From NCBI GenBank assembly GCA_015698045.1, contig BLAL01000278.1:1302001-1366000 (forward strand): 64,000 bases of DNA, written 5' to 3'. Under the pieces are notes generated by a model. It was not told the DNA's origin, made no database searches, and worked only from the letters and a program-made list of their open reading frames with translations. Shown one piece after another: positions 34,133 to 45,746 of the stretch; the stretch's first letter is position 1; each line of letters opens with the position of its first letter. Both the position numbers and the translations under genes were made by a program. This DNA is from Rhizophagus clarus (Eukaryota > Glomeromycota > Glomeromycetes > Glomerales > Glomeraceae).

Positions 34133-36224
34133 TTATGTACGTCTTCTGATATCGACCGGTACTTCTAAGTAAAAGGGACCTTGGTGCTCATCTACTTCTA
34201 AATTACCATTATTATCATCGTTTTGTTCTTCATTAGTTCCATCATTTTTATCAGCATTACCATTATTGCCATCATCGTTATTATCACCATTACCATTATT
34301 GTCATCATCGTTATTATCATCATTACCATTATTATCATCATCGTTATTATCACCGTCGTTATCCTCATCATCATCATCATCATCAGATTCTGGTTCAATC
34401 CACCTTGATGATATCCACCAATTAGCCATGTCTTGTGTTGGTCTGCTTTTTTTATCGATATCGTCTAGACGGTAACGTTTGCGACTTAACCCGGTTCCGA
34501 TGCTTACTCCGATCTCGTCCGCTCGAAATAAGATTCTTTTAACCTAATGATAAATTTATAACTTATTAGCATAAACGCCTATGTTTTAAACTTTCGCAAC
34601 TTTACGTACTCTAGAAGACCTCCACTCCTTATTGTGAATCTTAATTACAGAATTTGTACTTATCAACCTTCCTGATCTTATGTTATCGTTACGCTCTTCA
34701 TTTGCCAGAACTTCGTCTTCAGTAGACCATTCATCCGAATGGACTTCTGCGGTATTTACTGCCTTTTCGCAATCTTTAATAAATACTTCCCTAGTCATAT
34801 TTTCAGGACGACAATCATCTAGAATGCTGTCTTGCGTGAAGATCATGTGTTGGAGACCTTTGCGTCTTCTTGTCATTTTCTATTAAAGAGTAAATTAAAA
34901 TAATTAATAGATTATATACATTGTCATTTTAAATAATGAATTTCACACCTGATCTCTCCTCGACGTCATGTGTTGCCGTTTATTGTGTTCATCTATCTTA
35001 CCCTCCTTTTTTAATTTCCAAATCTCCCGCCGTGATTTGTGTAGCTGTTTTATTACTTTTAAAAGTTCTGTATCGTATACCTCTAATGAAGGAGGCATCG
35101 CTGCTTTGACGGCTGGTAGAAGCTTCTTATTTATCGACTTTTTTTGTTTACTAAATGTCTTTGACGTGTCAAAAAGAATCGACGAATCGAGGTTGTTTAT
35201 AATATGGATTACCTCATCCTATTTAATATAACACTCATTTTTTAACGATCAATACAAAAGAGAAATATTTAATAAAATAAAGATATATTTACATGAACGG
35301 TTTTTTTGAAATTTTTATCAGTTATTGGAGGAAGGGCACGCCGATTCTCTCTGGACAGAACTGGGGATAGGCTTCTATTTCTTGGTCCTTCACTCGTTCT
35401 TTCTTCCGTTAGCACTTCCACACGTTTGGTAAGATTTGAAATCATGCTTCTTAATTCGCTGACTTCTCTGTTGTTAGCACCTATTATAAATCAGTATTTA
35501 ATATAAATCATTTAGTATAAAAAATTTTACGTGCAAGTAAGTAAAGAAACGTGAAAGAAATACTACCGCTCGCTGGAGGTGAAGAAGAAGGAATTGTTAA
35601 AGATAGATCGGTTAAAGATCCTATAACAATAACGTTAAATTGGTATAGTATAAGTAAAATGAAATTTAATTAGCACTAATATAGAACAATATTACTTTTT
35701 GTAATTGATCTCCCTCTAGAGACATTTTGATAGTTTCGATTATGTTGAGATTGAGAGCGTGATTGATGTCGATGAGGGGAATGAGAGCGAGATCGAGATC
35801 GACGTTGATGGGAACGAGAATGATGGGAACGATGAGGGGAGCGAGATCGACGTTGATGAGAATGAGAATGATGGGAACGATGAGGGGAGCGAGAGCGATG
35901 GGAACGCGATCGTTGGGAACGATGAGGGGAGCGAGAGCGATGGGAACGCGATCGTTGGGAACGATGAGGGGAGCGAGAGCGATGGGAACGCGATCGTTGG
36001 GATTCGGAATGATAATAACGAGATTTGGATCGAGATGGGCGAGATCGAGGTTGACGAGTCGTTGAGCGAGATTTTGAGCGACTACGAGATCGATTAATAT
36101 GAGTTTGATGCCGAGATTGATGAGATTGGGAACGGGAACTAGATTCATTTCGTTGAGATCTAATATGAGGATGAGAGCCATCACGAGAAATAGGAATTAA
36201 ATTTAAAGGTTTGAATTTTCTCAT
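34133..36224 (-). CDS. CACTA accessory protein, RS-rich N-terminus and acidic tail, 573 aa
   Basis: Six exons on minus join in frame: 36224-35696, 35620-35567, 35480-35293, 35218-34949, 34879-34610 and 34543-34133 (1,722 nt including stop), all with GT-AG introns. Residues about 20-165 are an arginine/serine/histidine domain with repeats such as RSHRSRSPHRSQRSRSH. Residues about 200-225 form a short coiled coil (REVSELRSMISNLTKRVEVL). A basic middle follows, including the KKLLPAVKAAMPPS and KSRREIWKLKKEGK segments. A run of D/N/G lies near residues 480-530. RS domains are known from splicing factors, and CACTA elements often carry a second DNA-binding protein next to the transposase. This protein may play that part (inference). 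It is divergent from the transposase gene. Confidence 0.72.
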
Positions 36225-37873
36225 TATGATATTGATAATTTGATAATTTAAAGATTAAACAAGAAACAAAGGCTCTATATATAACCGTTACTTACGTCTT
36301 CTGAACCATTTTCGTTATCGTCTGATTAAAATAAAAGATAGATTAAATTAATAAGACTCGTTATCATTTAATAAAATATATCGCTATCAATATTAATTAA
36401 AATAAATCAATAAATTAAATAAACTTGATATTATATCGCTTTCAATTAATTAAAATGTATTATTTAAAATAATCAGTAAACTACATTAATTAAATTAAGA
36501 TAAATCAATCAATATTTAAATATATCAGTAAACTAGATATTATATCGCTATCAATTAATTAAAATATATCAATAAACTAAATATTATAGCGTTATCAATT
36601 AATAGAATATATCAATAAATTAATTAAAATATATCAGTAAACAATTAATAATTAAAAATATCAATAAATTAATTAAAATATATCAATAAAGTATATCAAT
36701 GAATTAATTAAAATATATTAATAAACTAAATATTATATCATTATCATAAATAACATGTCCAAATTAGTAATAACACATTTGAAGCTTGATAAAGTTATAC
36801 TTACGGAAGCTGGTTTTTCCGACAGGAAATATAATTGGCGAAAAGAAATATGCTTACTTTGTTAAGCCGACGAAAATAAGGCGAAAAATAAGGCGAAAAA
36901 TATCGTCAACCATTAACGAAAAAAACGAAAGGCAACAAAGAAAATTTGTTGCATCGTACTAAAACGTGGAGAAAAAAGAAAGAAAGCGTGGTAAACGTAC
37001 GCAAATGTACCATACTCACGAGCAAATTTATAGTAAACGTAAACAAATTGGAAATCACCGATTTGTAGAACGTGCATGGTAAACGCGGTAAACGCAAACA
37101 AACTTTATAGCTCCTGCCAATCACGTCGGGTGACATTTATGCACTATCTAGTCACGTGGTATTAACAAACTGTACGTCTGTGCCAACTGCCAAGGGCAAA
37201 AGAAGAATTAAAGATTTATTAAAACAATTCTATTAATTAACAAGTAATTTTAACCATGACTGATTGTTAGAATAAACGTATATATGCTATAACTCAACGT
37301 ATTATTGTAAGCGACTCAATAAAAGATAAAATAATAAATATTTGATATCTCGTTAACAGCTTTAAATGATACTGATGTACTAGAAATTGACGACTTGAAA
37401 GAAAATATATAAAAAAAAAATGAAATATAGTTTTTCCTAATTTTTGATATATTCGAAAGAATAGGCCAAGTGTTAAATTTTGATGTTGTTGCAGTTGCGA
37501 ACAACTAAGACACTTTTTTTATAACTCTCGCATTTTGATCTGTGAATAGGAAATTGCTACATCTCTACTTAAATTATTTGGATCTTTCGAATTCGTGATG
37601 ATATATGAGATTTATTAGTAAGTCGATTGACATGTTTCAAGAATCGGATTAATTGAATTTGAAAAAATTTTCTAGTATAATTATACCCCTTAATACCAAA
37701 TTTAATTAGAGAATTAGCAAAAATAAAATTATATTTTAGTATTTGATAAAATACATTGGTCTTGACATCATTGTCATGTGTTATTATCAAAATAGCTTAA
37801 TTACCAAGCTGTGCCTTGACAAAAATGGACCAAGAATCGGGATTGCCGAACCAATTAGATTGATTTGCAATTC

Positions 37874-37915
<42 letters not shown>
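36225..37915. promoter_or_regulatory. Divergent promoter region of the CACTA element
   Basis: 1.7 kb between the two element genes. On minus, an exon-like piece (AG acceptor, about 26 nt readable as DNENGSED, then GTAAGTAA) lies at about 36285-36325, and another GTAAGT donor near 36800, so the accessory gene may have non-coding leader exons. 36400-36760 is full of ATATATCAATAAA-type repeats. A 40-base poly-A run at about 37877-37915 directly precedes the transposase ATG. Short frames at 36906-37136 and 37569-37790 are not supported. Confidence 0.4.
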
Positions 37916-37918
<3 letters not shown>

Positions 37919-40900
37919 TCGGAATCTCTAGATACAAGAACCAGAACCAAAGTGCATTGTTTCTGTAAAGAATGTAACGGTAAATTGGTTGATCCAAGGA
38001 CTAAACTGAAACATGAGTTAAAATATAAATTAAAATCTAATGCGAATAATAATTTTGGTAACAATTATCAAGAAGGTTCTTCAAATGTTATATCATCTGA
38101 TGCTGTTGATGAAGATGTAATGGAATGCGACCCAATACAAGGGATAAATGATACATCACCTGATATAACTGAACAATTATCCGAAGATATTGAACAATTG
38201 TCTGAAGATATTGAACCATTGTCCGAAGATATTGAACCATTACTCACAAGAAACTATTTCTTTTTAACAAAGAAGACACCTATACATGAATCGGCAAAAC
38301 ATCGAACGATAAAGAAAGGAAAAATATCCGATCTTATTCTTGAAAATTTATTATTGGATAATGTAAGAAACGAGAATGATCAAGACGGGGATTCTGAAGA
38401 TGATGACGATAAAAATGGAGATACTGAAGATAGCGATTCTAATTATTCCGATGATTATGAAGATGATGACGATGAGGAAGTCAATTTTGCATCAACAGAT
38501 TTCGATGACGGCGAACCAATTCTTCCTAACATTAACATTAATGATAATTATACTTGGACTATTTTGTGGATATTACAATATCAACAACGATTTAAACTTT
38601 CCAATGTAGCTATAGATTCTTTGTTCAAGTTCTTAAGATTTTTTCTTTTGACAATAGATGAAAATAAATTTTCATCTTTTCCTTCCTCTTTATATATGGC
38701 TAAAAAGGTGTTGGGGATATCCACAACGATAATTAAATATGCAGCCTGTGACAGATGTCACAAATTGTATGATATAAAAGAATTATTAGACAATACTGAA
38801 ATACCAACTTGCAGTTTTGTAAACTATCCAAATCACAGAATAGAACGATTTCGACAACAATGCAATAACCCTCTATTAACGAAAATAGATAGTAATAATA
38901 GTAGTAATAATCCCATTTTCCGTCCGATAATGACATTCCCGTTAATAAATATTAAGCAACAATTGACCCTTTTTTTTAATCGCAAAAATTTTGAAATGTC
39001 ATGTCGGAAGTGGTCAGAAAGGAAAAACGGAACTGAAGCTTTATTCGATATCTATGATGGTAGGGTCTGGAAAAGTTTTACAGATGATGATGGTGCGCTG
39101 TTTTTTACAAAAGAATTTGCCGATACTCATATCGGATTAATGTTAAATATGGATTGGTTCCAGCCATTCGTAAATTCACAATATTCTGTTGGTGTGATTT
39201 ATGCCGTTTTTTGTAATTTGCCGCGTAATGAACGCTTCAAGCCACACAATATTCTCACACTAGCAGTAATGCCTGGTCCGAAAGAACCAAGCCAACATGA
39301 AATTAACAATTATTTGTATCCGATCGTTAACCAGTTAAATCGTTTGTGGAATGGCTATTTTATAAAAACAAACGAACACAACAACGGTCGATTTGTCCGT
39401 GGTGCAATCATTGGCTGTTCTAGCGACGTCCCTGCGTCTCGGAAATTATGTGGTTTCATCTCGGCTCGTATTGCATGCTACCGATGTTACAAATCGGCAA
39501 ATTTTATAAACAATCAACCAAATTTTGGGGGGTTTGCAGATTTAGACGACTGGTTTGTTGAGCGAGATATTAATGAAATAAGAGAAAAAGCAAGTGAGTG
39601 GAAACAATGTGCAACTGAAGAAGCACGAAGAGCCCATGTCTCTGAACATCATGTTCGCTGGTCGGAGATATACCGCTTGCTTTATTTTAATCCTGTTCGC
39701 TTTTGCGTGGTTGATCCTATGCATTGCCTTTTTCTCGGTGTTGCGAAATGGATCGTAACGAAACTCTGGATAGGCGAAGGTATATTAAATAACGAAAAGC
39801 TCAAAATTATGCAAGAGAGAGCTGACATGATAAAGTTCCCAAGTGACCTTGGACGCCGCCCTGTCAGAATAGCTACCGGTGAAGGATTCTCAAGTTTCAC
39901 GGCGGACATGTGGAAAACCTTCATGTTAATTTTTGCAATACCTATCACATGGAGTTTCCTTGGATACATCGACCGAAAAATTCTTGCATATTTCGTGCGC
40001 GCTTGCAAGATCTTAACAAACCGAGAGCTACAAAAAAATATGTTAAATGAAGCGTTTACAAGACTGATAGAGATGAACAAATTAATTGAACAAAAATATG
40101 GTCAAGAAAAAATAAGTCCTAATCTGCATCTCTGTCTCCATATCTGTGAATGCGCATTAGACTATGGTCCTTTGTCCTCATTCTGGTGTTATAGCTTTGA
40201 ACGGATGAACGGAATTTTAGGTACGTGATTTAATTTTTCCGATTTGAAAATCGCAATGTTATTAATTATTTTTAAAAATTGTAGGTTCTTATAATAATAG
40301 CAGACGTAATATTGAACCTGAACTACTAAGAATTATGTCCGAAAATACAATCCTTCAATACTTCCTCTCAAATTGTGACAACGATCACTTATTTTCCTCC
40401 TTGGAGATAATAGAACCAAGAAAATCTGTTGGCAGCTTGGCTGCACTTGATGATTTTGCGAGCGATGAGTATCAAAATTTTATAAGACTATCTCTTATTG
40501 AGGAAGATTCGGCTTACGGAACGGAATGTTTTCCTGGGTTGCTAATGAAACCGCGCAAAGAAACTACCCTTCCAAACCAAATTTTGGACCTACTGGTAGA
40601 ATTTTATAATAGTTTGTATAATGATTATTGTTTCATCTCCATCTACTCTATAATAGGTTCAAATAACGGTACTGTCGTAAACCCTAGAATTATACAATAT
40701 GGGAGAATAAGAATTGGGGCGGACATATATGGTTCTGTTCAGGCTGCTCGTCACGAAAAATCCTCATATATATTAGCTCGATTTGTACATTATGATGGAT
40801 CGATCGATGTTTATCCCGGTCAAGTACAATTTTATTTTGAGCATACTATTCATTTAAATAGTTCACGATCATTAACCCATTCATTAGCGTTAGTCAAATG

Positions 40901-41132
40901 GTACAAACCGGTTCAAGATCATAGTACAAGATATTATTGCCAAGTAGATAACGACATAAAATCATGTAATATGGAATTATGGACAAATGAGTTTTATGAT
41001 ATGAGAAGAGACAGTATTATACCCATACATCATATAATAGGAAAATTCATTAAATGTAATTTTGATACTGGGACGAGAAAAACAAAAGAATATATGGCTG
41101 TGATTCCTTTAAATAAAAAAATTTCGTTTTAA
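37916..41132 (+). CDS. Tnp2-type CACTA transposase, about 1,050 aa
   Basis: Two exons, 37916-40220 and 40285-41132, with a 64 bp GTACGT...TTGTAG intron inside a Gly codon. The ATG after the poly-A run is chosen over a start inside it. The N-terminus has a Cys-rich CFCKECNGKLVD motif and a long acidic region (residues about 60-215). A CDRCHKLY finger is near residue 280. The Tnp2 catalytic core follows: CSSDVPASRKLCGF near residue 502, VVDPMHCLFLGVAKW near 599, and SSFWCYSFERMNGIL near 758, giving the expected D, D and E. It cuts and pastes the element by binding its ends. No stop or frameshift is seen, unlike the surrounding transposons. Confidence 0.88.
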
Positions 41133-41633
41133 AAACTTTATATAATATAAAATGAATTATATGTAAAATCGGAATGGCGAATTCAATTATAGCATTTGTA
41201 TTTGATTAAATTATAACAATCATTTTTTTTGGCACAAGAATAACGATAAAGGTTACATATACCGTAATTAATTCTAACCGCGTGAAAAATCAGATAATTC
41301 AGATAACAAGAGATCTTATTTTGAGCCGGCAAAGTTGTATTGCAAATCGGTCTTTTATTACGGCATTACGATACAAGCACCATACTTTGTGATTAATAAC
41401 TCTAATCATGTAATAATTTTTAGATATCAAAGGTTTATTTTATTTTAATTAAATATCACATAAAGTATAAAACAATTATTCTGGCTATATAAATACATTT
41501 AAGGCCGGCAAAGCTGTATTGCAAATCGGCCCTTCTTATTTGAAAAGGGTAACAATTACATTAAATTAATACGGCACTTATTCAAAAATGTTTAAAAATG
41601 TTGCAACTTAATTCTCCAATAATCATCATTGTT

Positions 41634-41889
41634 ATAATCAAGTTACTTACGACTTAAGCCTACTTTGATTATAAATAAAACGGCACTTCGCACAGACAGA
41701 GCTCATGATATATGAGTTATCCCATCATGCCTATTTTACCCCTTGATAAAGGATTTTCGTTGCATGTACTTTCCTAATCAATGATAATCAAAGTTACTTA
41801 CGACTTAAGTCTACTTTGATTATAAATAAAACGGCACTTCGCACAGACAGAGCTCATGATATATGAGTTATCCCATCATGCCTATTTTA
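41634..41889. repeat. Two 106 bp direct repeats with a hairpin
   Basis: Copies at about 41634-41738 and 41783-41889 are nearly identical. Each starts with the inverted repeat AATCAAAGTTACTTACG ... TCTACTTTGATT (stem AATCAAAGT / ACTTTGATT) followed by ATAAATAAAACGGCACTTCG and CAGACAGAGCTCATGATATA. They lie between the transposase stop and the right subterminal repeats, inside the CACTA element. Function unknown. Confidence 0.8.
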
Positions 41890-42439
41890 ACTATGATTAA
41901 AGAATTTACATTATTATTGTAAATATTTTACTCATAAGTCATAATGATATCTATTTAGACTTCGACGAATAATGCGACAGAGGAGGCGGAATTATCATAA
42001 CCAAAATTCGAAGCGAGAGGTCTATGTATAGTAAATAGATCATCAACTTTGGTACCAGAGTTATTTACAAACTTTAGGTGGCCACCTAGCCCACCTTTCC
42101 TATAACACACTATGCACGACGGCAAACGGTATAGGAGGCAGACTCTTCTTTCAGAAAGAAAGTTTTTTTTTGAAAAAAAAAAAAAATAGTACAATTAAAT
42201 AGCGTTTAATTAAATGTGATTAATTAACTTTTTAGGAATAGGCCTTATCAATGCGATCTCATCAGTTTCGATTATCACTGTTCAACCTTATGAATACTTC
42301 AGTTATTGTTTGTGAAATCGAACCAACTGGGAATTCAATGTACAAAACAAGTAGAATATTTAGAATAGTATCTTATATTTATTAGTATAATAAATAATTT
42401 CAAAAATCCTATGATGTAAAATTACGAAATATTACAATT

Positions 42440-42905
42440 TAAATATCGGCAAAGGCTATTTTAAATAGAGTAAAATCTTTATTCGACCTGTGTCAAAAGC
42501 GGTAAAGTTTACACTAAATATAATATCTCCGGTTTAAATATCGGCATTTAATTAAAAAAAGGTAAAAATCGGCCGCTAAAATCGGCATTTCTGGATGAAA
42601 AATCGGAAGTTAACAAAAATCGGCAAAAAATTAGTAAAATAATCGGCAAAGCCTTATTGAAGTCGGCAAGGGAATTTTAAATAAGATAAAATCCTTTATT
42701 CGAACTATACGAAAAGGGTAAAGTATATAATAAATATAATATCTCCGGTTTAAATATCGGCATTTATTTAAAAAAAGGTAAAAATCGGCCGCTAAAATCG
42801 GCATTTATGACTGAAAAATCGGAATTTAACAAAAATCGGCAAAAATAGATATGGCTATACTAAAATAAGCAAAATTTGGCATATTCTATATTGAAGTCGG
42901 CAAGG
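42440..42905. repeat. CACTA right subterminal tandem duplication, about 240 bp units
   Basis: Two direct units, beginning around TTTTAAATAGAGTAAAATC (42462) and TTTTAAATAAGATAAAATC (42676), share TAATATCTCCGGTTTAAATA, GGTAAAAATCGGCCGCTAAA and AAAATCGGCAAAAA blocks. The repeated ATCGGCA words mirror those at the left end and are probable transposase-binding sites. Confidence 0.8.
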
Positions 42906-42927
42906 CTATTTTAAATAGAGCAAAATC

Positions 42928-42951
42928 CGATTTTTTTTCATTCGACCTGTG
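42928..42951 (-). repeat. CACTA right terminal inverted repeat
   Basis: Exact inverted copy of 32995-33018, ending CTGTG, followed by the duplicated TAG at 42952-42954. A near copy of the terminus (TTCGACCTGTG) occurs internally at about 42482-42492, produced by the subterminal tandem duplication. Confidence 0.93.
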
Positions 42952-43229
42952 TAGGGGATGTGAAATTAATGGTATTAAGCAATGTCTTATTTGAAAGAAA
43001 TAGATTACAGAATGAGAGAAATCATTTAGCAACTGTAAATCATGATCAAGCTAATCAATTACAAGATCAGCAAGTACGGCAAAGAAGAATTAGGGATACT
43101 TTGCAACAAAGAAATAATAGATTAACACATCAGCTTGCAATAGAGAGATTTACTTCTAGAAATTTAGGATGAATTCGTGATAGAATGCAAGCACAATTGG
43201 CTGCCCTTAGAAAGGACCCTGGACATTAC

Positions 43230-43590
43230 TGATACAACTCATAATCATAAAAAAGAGCAAATTAATGTGAAATTTAGAAGCTAAAAAACATGTTTTTTGC
43301 AATTTTCTCATCAACCAGTGATCCAAATTGGATGAGCTTTTTTTTTTAAATGTAGCTCTCAATGAGATCTACAAAATAAAAAAACGTTTATCAAAATTGG
43401 TTGAATAGATGGCGAGATATCCTTAAAGAACTAAAAGAGCAAATTGGCTTAATTTTGAGAAAAATGAGTAAAAAAAAATGTGAGTTATTTTAGTAATGTC
43501 CGGGGTCCTCCTTAGAATTCAGGCGCAGTGGTTTTGAATTAGACAAACTGGTTCCATAGTTAACAATCCTTTAGATAATCCACAAGTAAT
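43230..43590. other. Non-coding spacer within the gag/integrase element
   Basis: Contains a block around ATCTACAAAATAAAAAAACG ... GATGGCGAGATA (43360-43420) that resembles 32655-32720 in the left part of the same element. It may be a shared non-coding element motif or an intron. No gene. Confidence 0.4.
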
Positions 43591-45703
43591 ATGGTTACCA
43601 TTGCAATAGAAATGCCAGTTTTTGCTGGAAATGATGAAGATGAACTTGAAAGATTTTTTGAGTTATATAAGGGCTATATTCATAATATTGGAATTAATCC
43701 ATCAGCTATTGCCAGTAATCTAGCAGGTTGGGAAAAAGCTATGGGTATACTTTATGCTTGCTTAACTGATCCAGCCACCAGATGGTATAATACTAACATT
43801 CTAGGAAAGAAAGATAGGCTTAAAAATATTCTTCTTCATGCTATACATGGAGATGAACCAGCATTTAAGGCTTTGGCTAGTAATGCTAGTAATTATCCAC
43901 CAAATACATGGGTTGACCCTTCTGGTGCAAAGCTCATATGACTAATGGTGCTAGTACTGGTGTTAATAATCTGGTCACTGATGTTTGGCCTGATTATGCA
44001 ATAGAAGGGAATAGAGATATTTGGCTAAATCATGCTAGTATAGAATTTACTAATGATCCTCTTAATCACAATGTTCTTGGTGGTGGTGGAGCAGAAGCTG
44101 GTGTGATAATTGCTGGTAGAGCAGGTGCTGGTCATCCATATGTAATCCCAGCTCGTCCCTGTCATGTTCTAATTAAAATGTTCAATGAAATTCCTACACA
44201 GCAGAATGCCAGATGCCAGTTAAGATTTGGCAATCATTTTCAAGAAAACATGCCAGTTAGAGATTTTTATGATAAAGTTAGAAGAAGTGCTGAGTTATTA
44301 GGCTATGGTAATGATGTTTTAGTTAATCAGTTTTTAAGAGGTCTGAATGATGATTGTGCTATTGAAGCCAAAAGAATTGGTGCTGAGCAGAATATAGAAG
44401 AATCGGTAGGTCTTCTTGAATGAGTTGAAAAAAGAAAGGCTGAATTACGTCTTGGTAGAAAAAGACAAGAAAATGTACATTATTAAAGGGATAGACAAAT
44501 TATTCCAGAGCAATTGCCACCAGTTGGTCAGGAGCCAGTTATTTTGAAACCAGTACAGCATCATACTATCACTCAAGGAGAAATAAGTTGCTTATTGCAA
44601 CAATAGGCTGAAACTTTTCAATCCCAAATTTATCAATTACAGGAGAGTCTTAAGGCTCGAGATATAAAGCCAGTTAGACCTAAGCCTAAGCCAAAGTCTT
44701 GATATTATTATGATAATGATATTACAGAATATAATCCCTATCCTGATGAAGGTCCTAATCCGTTTGATGATGATAGGGATCCTAATGAACATTTACAACA
44801 GGTATTTGATTTAGTAAGTGGATTTGCTCCTAAAAATACATTGGAATAAAGATTAGCTAATAAGATTGCTAAAAAAATTGCAAAAGTTAGAGAAAGATGT
44901 GAAGATGCAGAGTTAAATACTAGGGCAATGCGTGAACTTTCTTTGGATGATTATGATGATCCTATAGATACTTCTAATGCTATTCGAGGTATACCTATAG
45001 AATTAGTTCAAGGTGAGAATGGAGAAATTATGCTTATCCAAAAAAAAAGATAGTTTCAAATAAAGGTAAGGTATCAAGCTCTAGTCCTGCATCTAAATCA
45101 GCTAAATCGGCTAAGGTAGTGAAAATTCCTGCTATTAAGCCATCAACAAATATTACTAAAACAGAACTTATAAATCTTCTAAAGCTTGCTAATATTAAAA
45201 AGATTATTCAGAAGATCGTCTATAAAATATTAGAAAACTATGAAAGTGCTCTTTAAGAACAACCAGTAGTACAAGAGGAATATTTGGGTCCAATGGCTAT
45301 GGATATTGATGTTACTTGATTAGAAAATACTAAAAATCTTTTGGCTATAAATGGAAATGTAAATAGGGTAGATATTCAATGCTTAGCAGATTCCTGTGCT
45401 AATGTTTCCTTTATCTAAGAAAAAGTGGTTCCAGAACTAAAACTAAAAGCTGATAAATCTATAAAGCATAGCATTACTGGTGCATCAGGGCCAAGTGAGA
45501 CACTTGGTATAGTAAAAAATGTATTGATAGATCTTTTACCAGGATGTATTATTAAAAGAATATAAGTACAGAGAGATTGGATTGAGCTGAGAATGCCTTA
45601 AAAGGTATAATTATGATATTCATGAATCTCGAAAGCATATTGCTCTTACATGCAATAATAAGGACTATTTTATTTCTATAATTCCAGATGCAAATAGAAC
45701 ATA
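43591..45703 (+). pseudogene. Gag and aspartic protease, decayed
   Basis: Two frames overlap at ATGA (43938-43941). The first (43591-43941) begins MVTIAIEMPVFAGNDEDELE and contains DPATRWYN. The second (43938-44423) contains RDFYDKVRRSAELLGYG and NQFLRGLNDDCAIEA, the classic capsid-like helices of retrotransposon gag. Beyond a TGA it continues through basic and acidic linkers to LADSCANVSFI near 45390, a retropepsin site in which the usual DSG triad reads DSC, then GASGPSETLGIVKNVLIDLL. At least eight in-frame stops and several frameshifts are present. The missing base near 43931 explains the overlap better than programmed frameshifting. Confidence 0.65.
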
Positions 45704-45746
45704 AAAAATATATATATGCAAAGTACCTTAACGGCTAAATATAAAA

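Larger units (their letters stand above)
32995..42951. mobile_element. Complete CACTA-type (Tnp2) DNA transposon, 9,957 bp
   Basis: The ends are perfect inverted repeats over 24 bp: CACAGGTCGAATG, eight A, then TCG at 32995-33018, and its complement at 42928-42951. They are flanked by the 3-bp target duplication TAG (32992-32994 and 42952-42954). Inner flanks on both sides are dense in ATCGGCA / TGCCGAT words (33005-33480 and 42520-42900), the subterminal transposase-binding-site layout known in CACTA/EnSpm elements. It encodes a Tnp2-type transposase on plus and an RS-rich accessory protein on minus. Both genes read through without a stop, so it may be autonomous. Confidence 0.9.
32882..43229 (+). 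pseudogene. Coiled-coil gag-region frame interrupted by the CACTA element
   Basis: Left part, about 32882-32994, reads MIVAHIIQVEDRANQTKEEL up to LLKYLQEVNTA. Right part, from 42955, reads FERNRLQNERNHLATVNHD, then an N/Q/R-rich coiled coil, and continues past a TGA at 43170-43172 to DRMQAQLAALRKDPGHY. Joining across the insertion at the TAG target site is coherent apart from one extra G in the GGGG run at 42954-42957. So one continuous coding region was split by the CACTA insertion. It has no name that I recognise. Confidence 0.5.

Noticed and set aside
34198..34475. Several overlapping Ile/Met- or Ser/Leu-rich frames on both strands
   Set aside because: Shadows of the Asp/Asn codon repeat in the last exon of the accessory gene on minus, which is supported by in-frame splicing.
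35666..36184. Alternative minus and plus frames of 100-172 codons over the RS region
   Set aside because: Frame shadows of the RS-repeat exon. Only one frame joins to the next five exons.
37865..37915. Transposase N-terminal extension MQFL plus poly-Lys
   Set aside because: Reads through a poly-A run; the next Met (MSESLD) at 37916 is a better start.
43938..43941. ATGA overlap of two gag frames as programmed translational coupling
   Set aside because: Flanking residues fit one continuous frame with one base lost; the rest of the gene is decayed.
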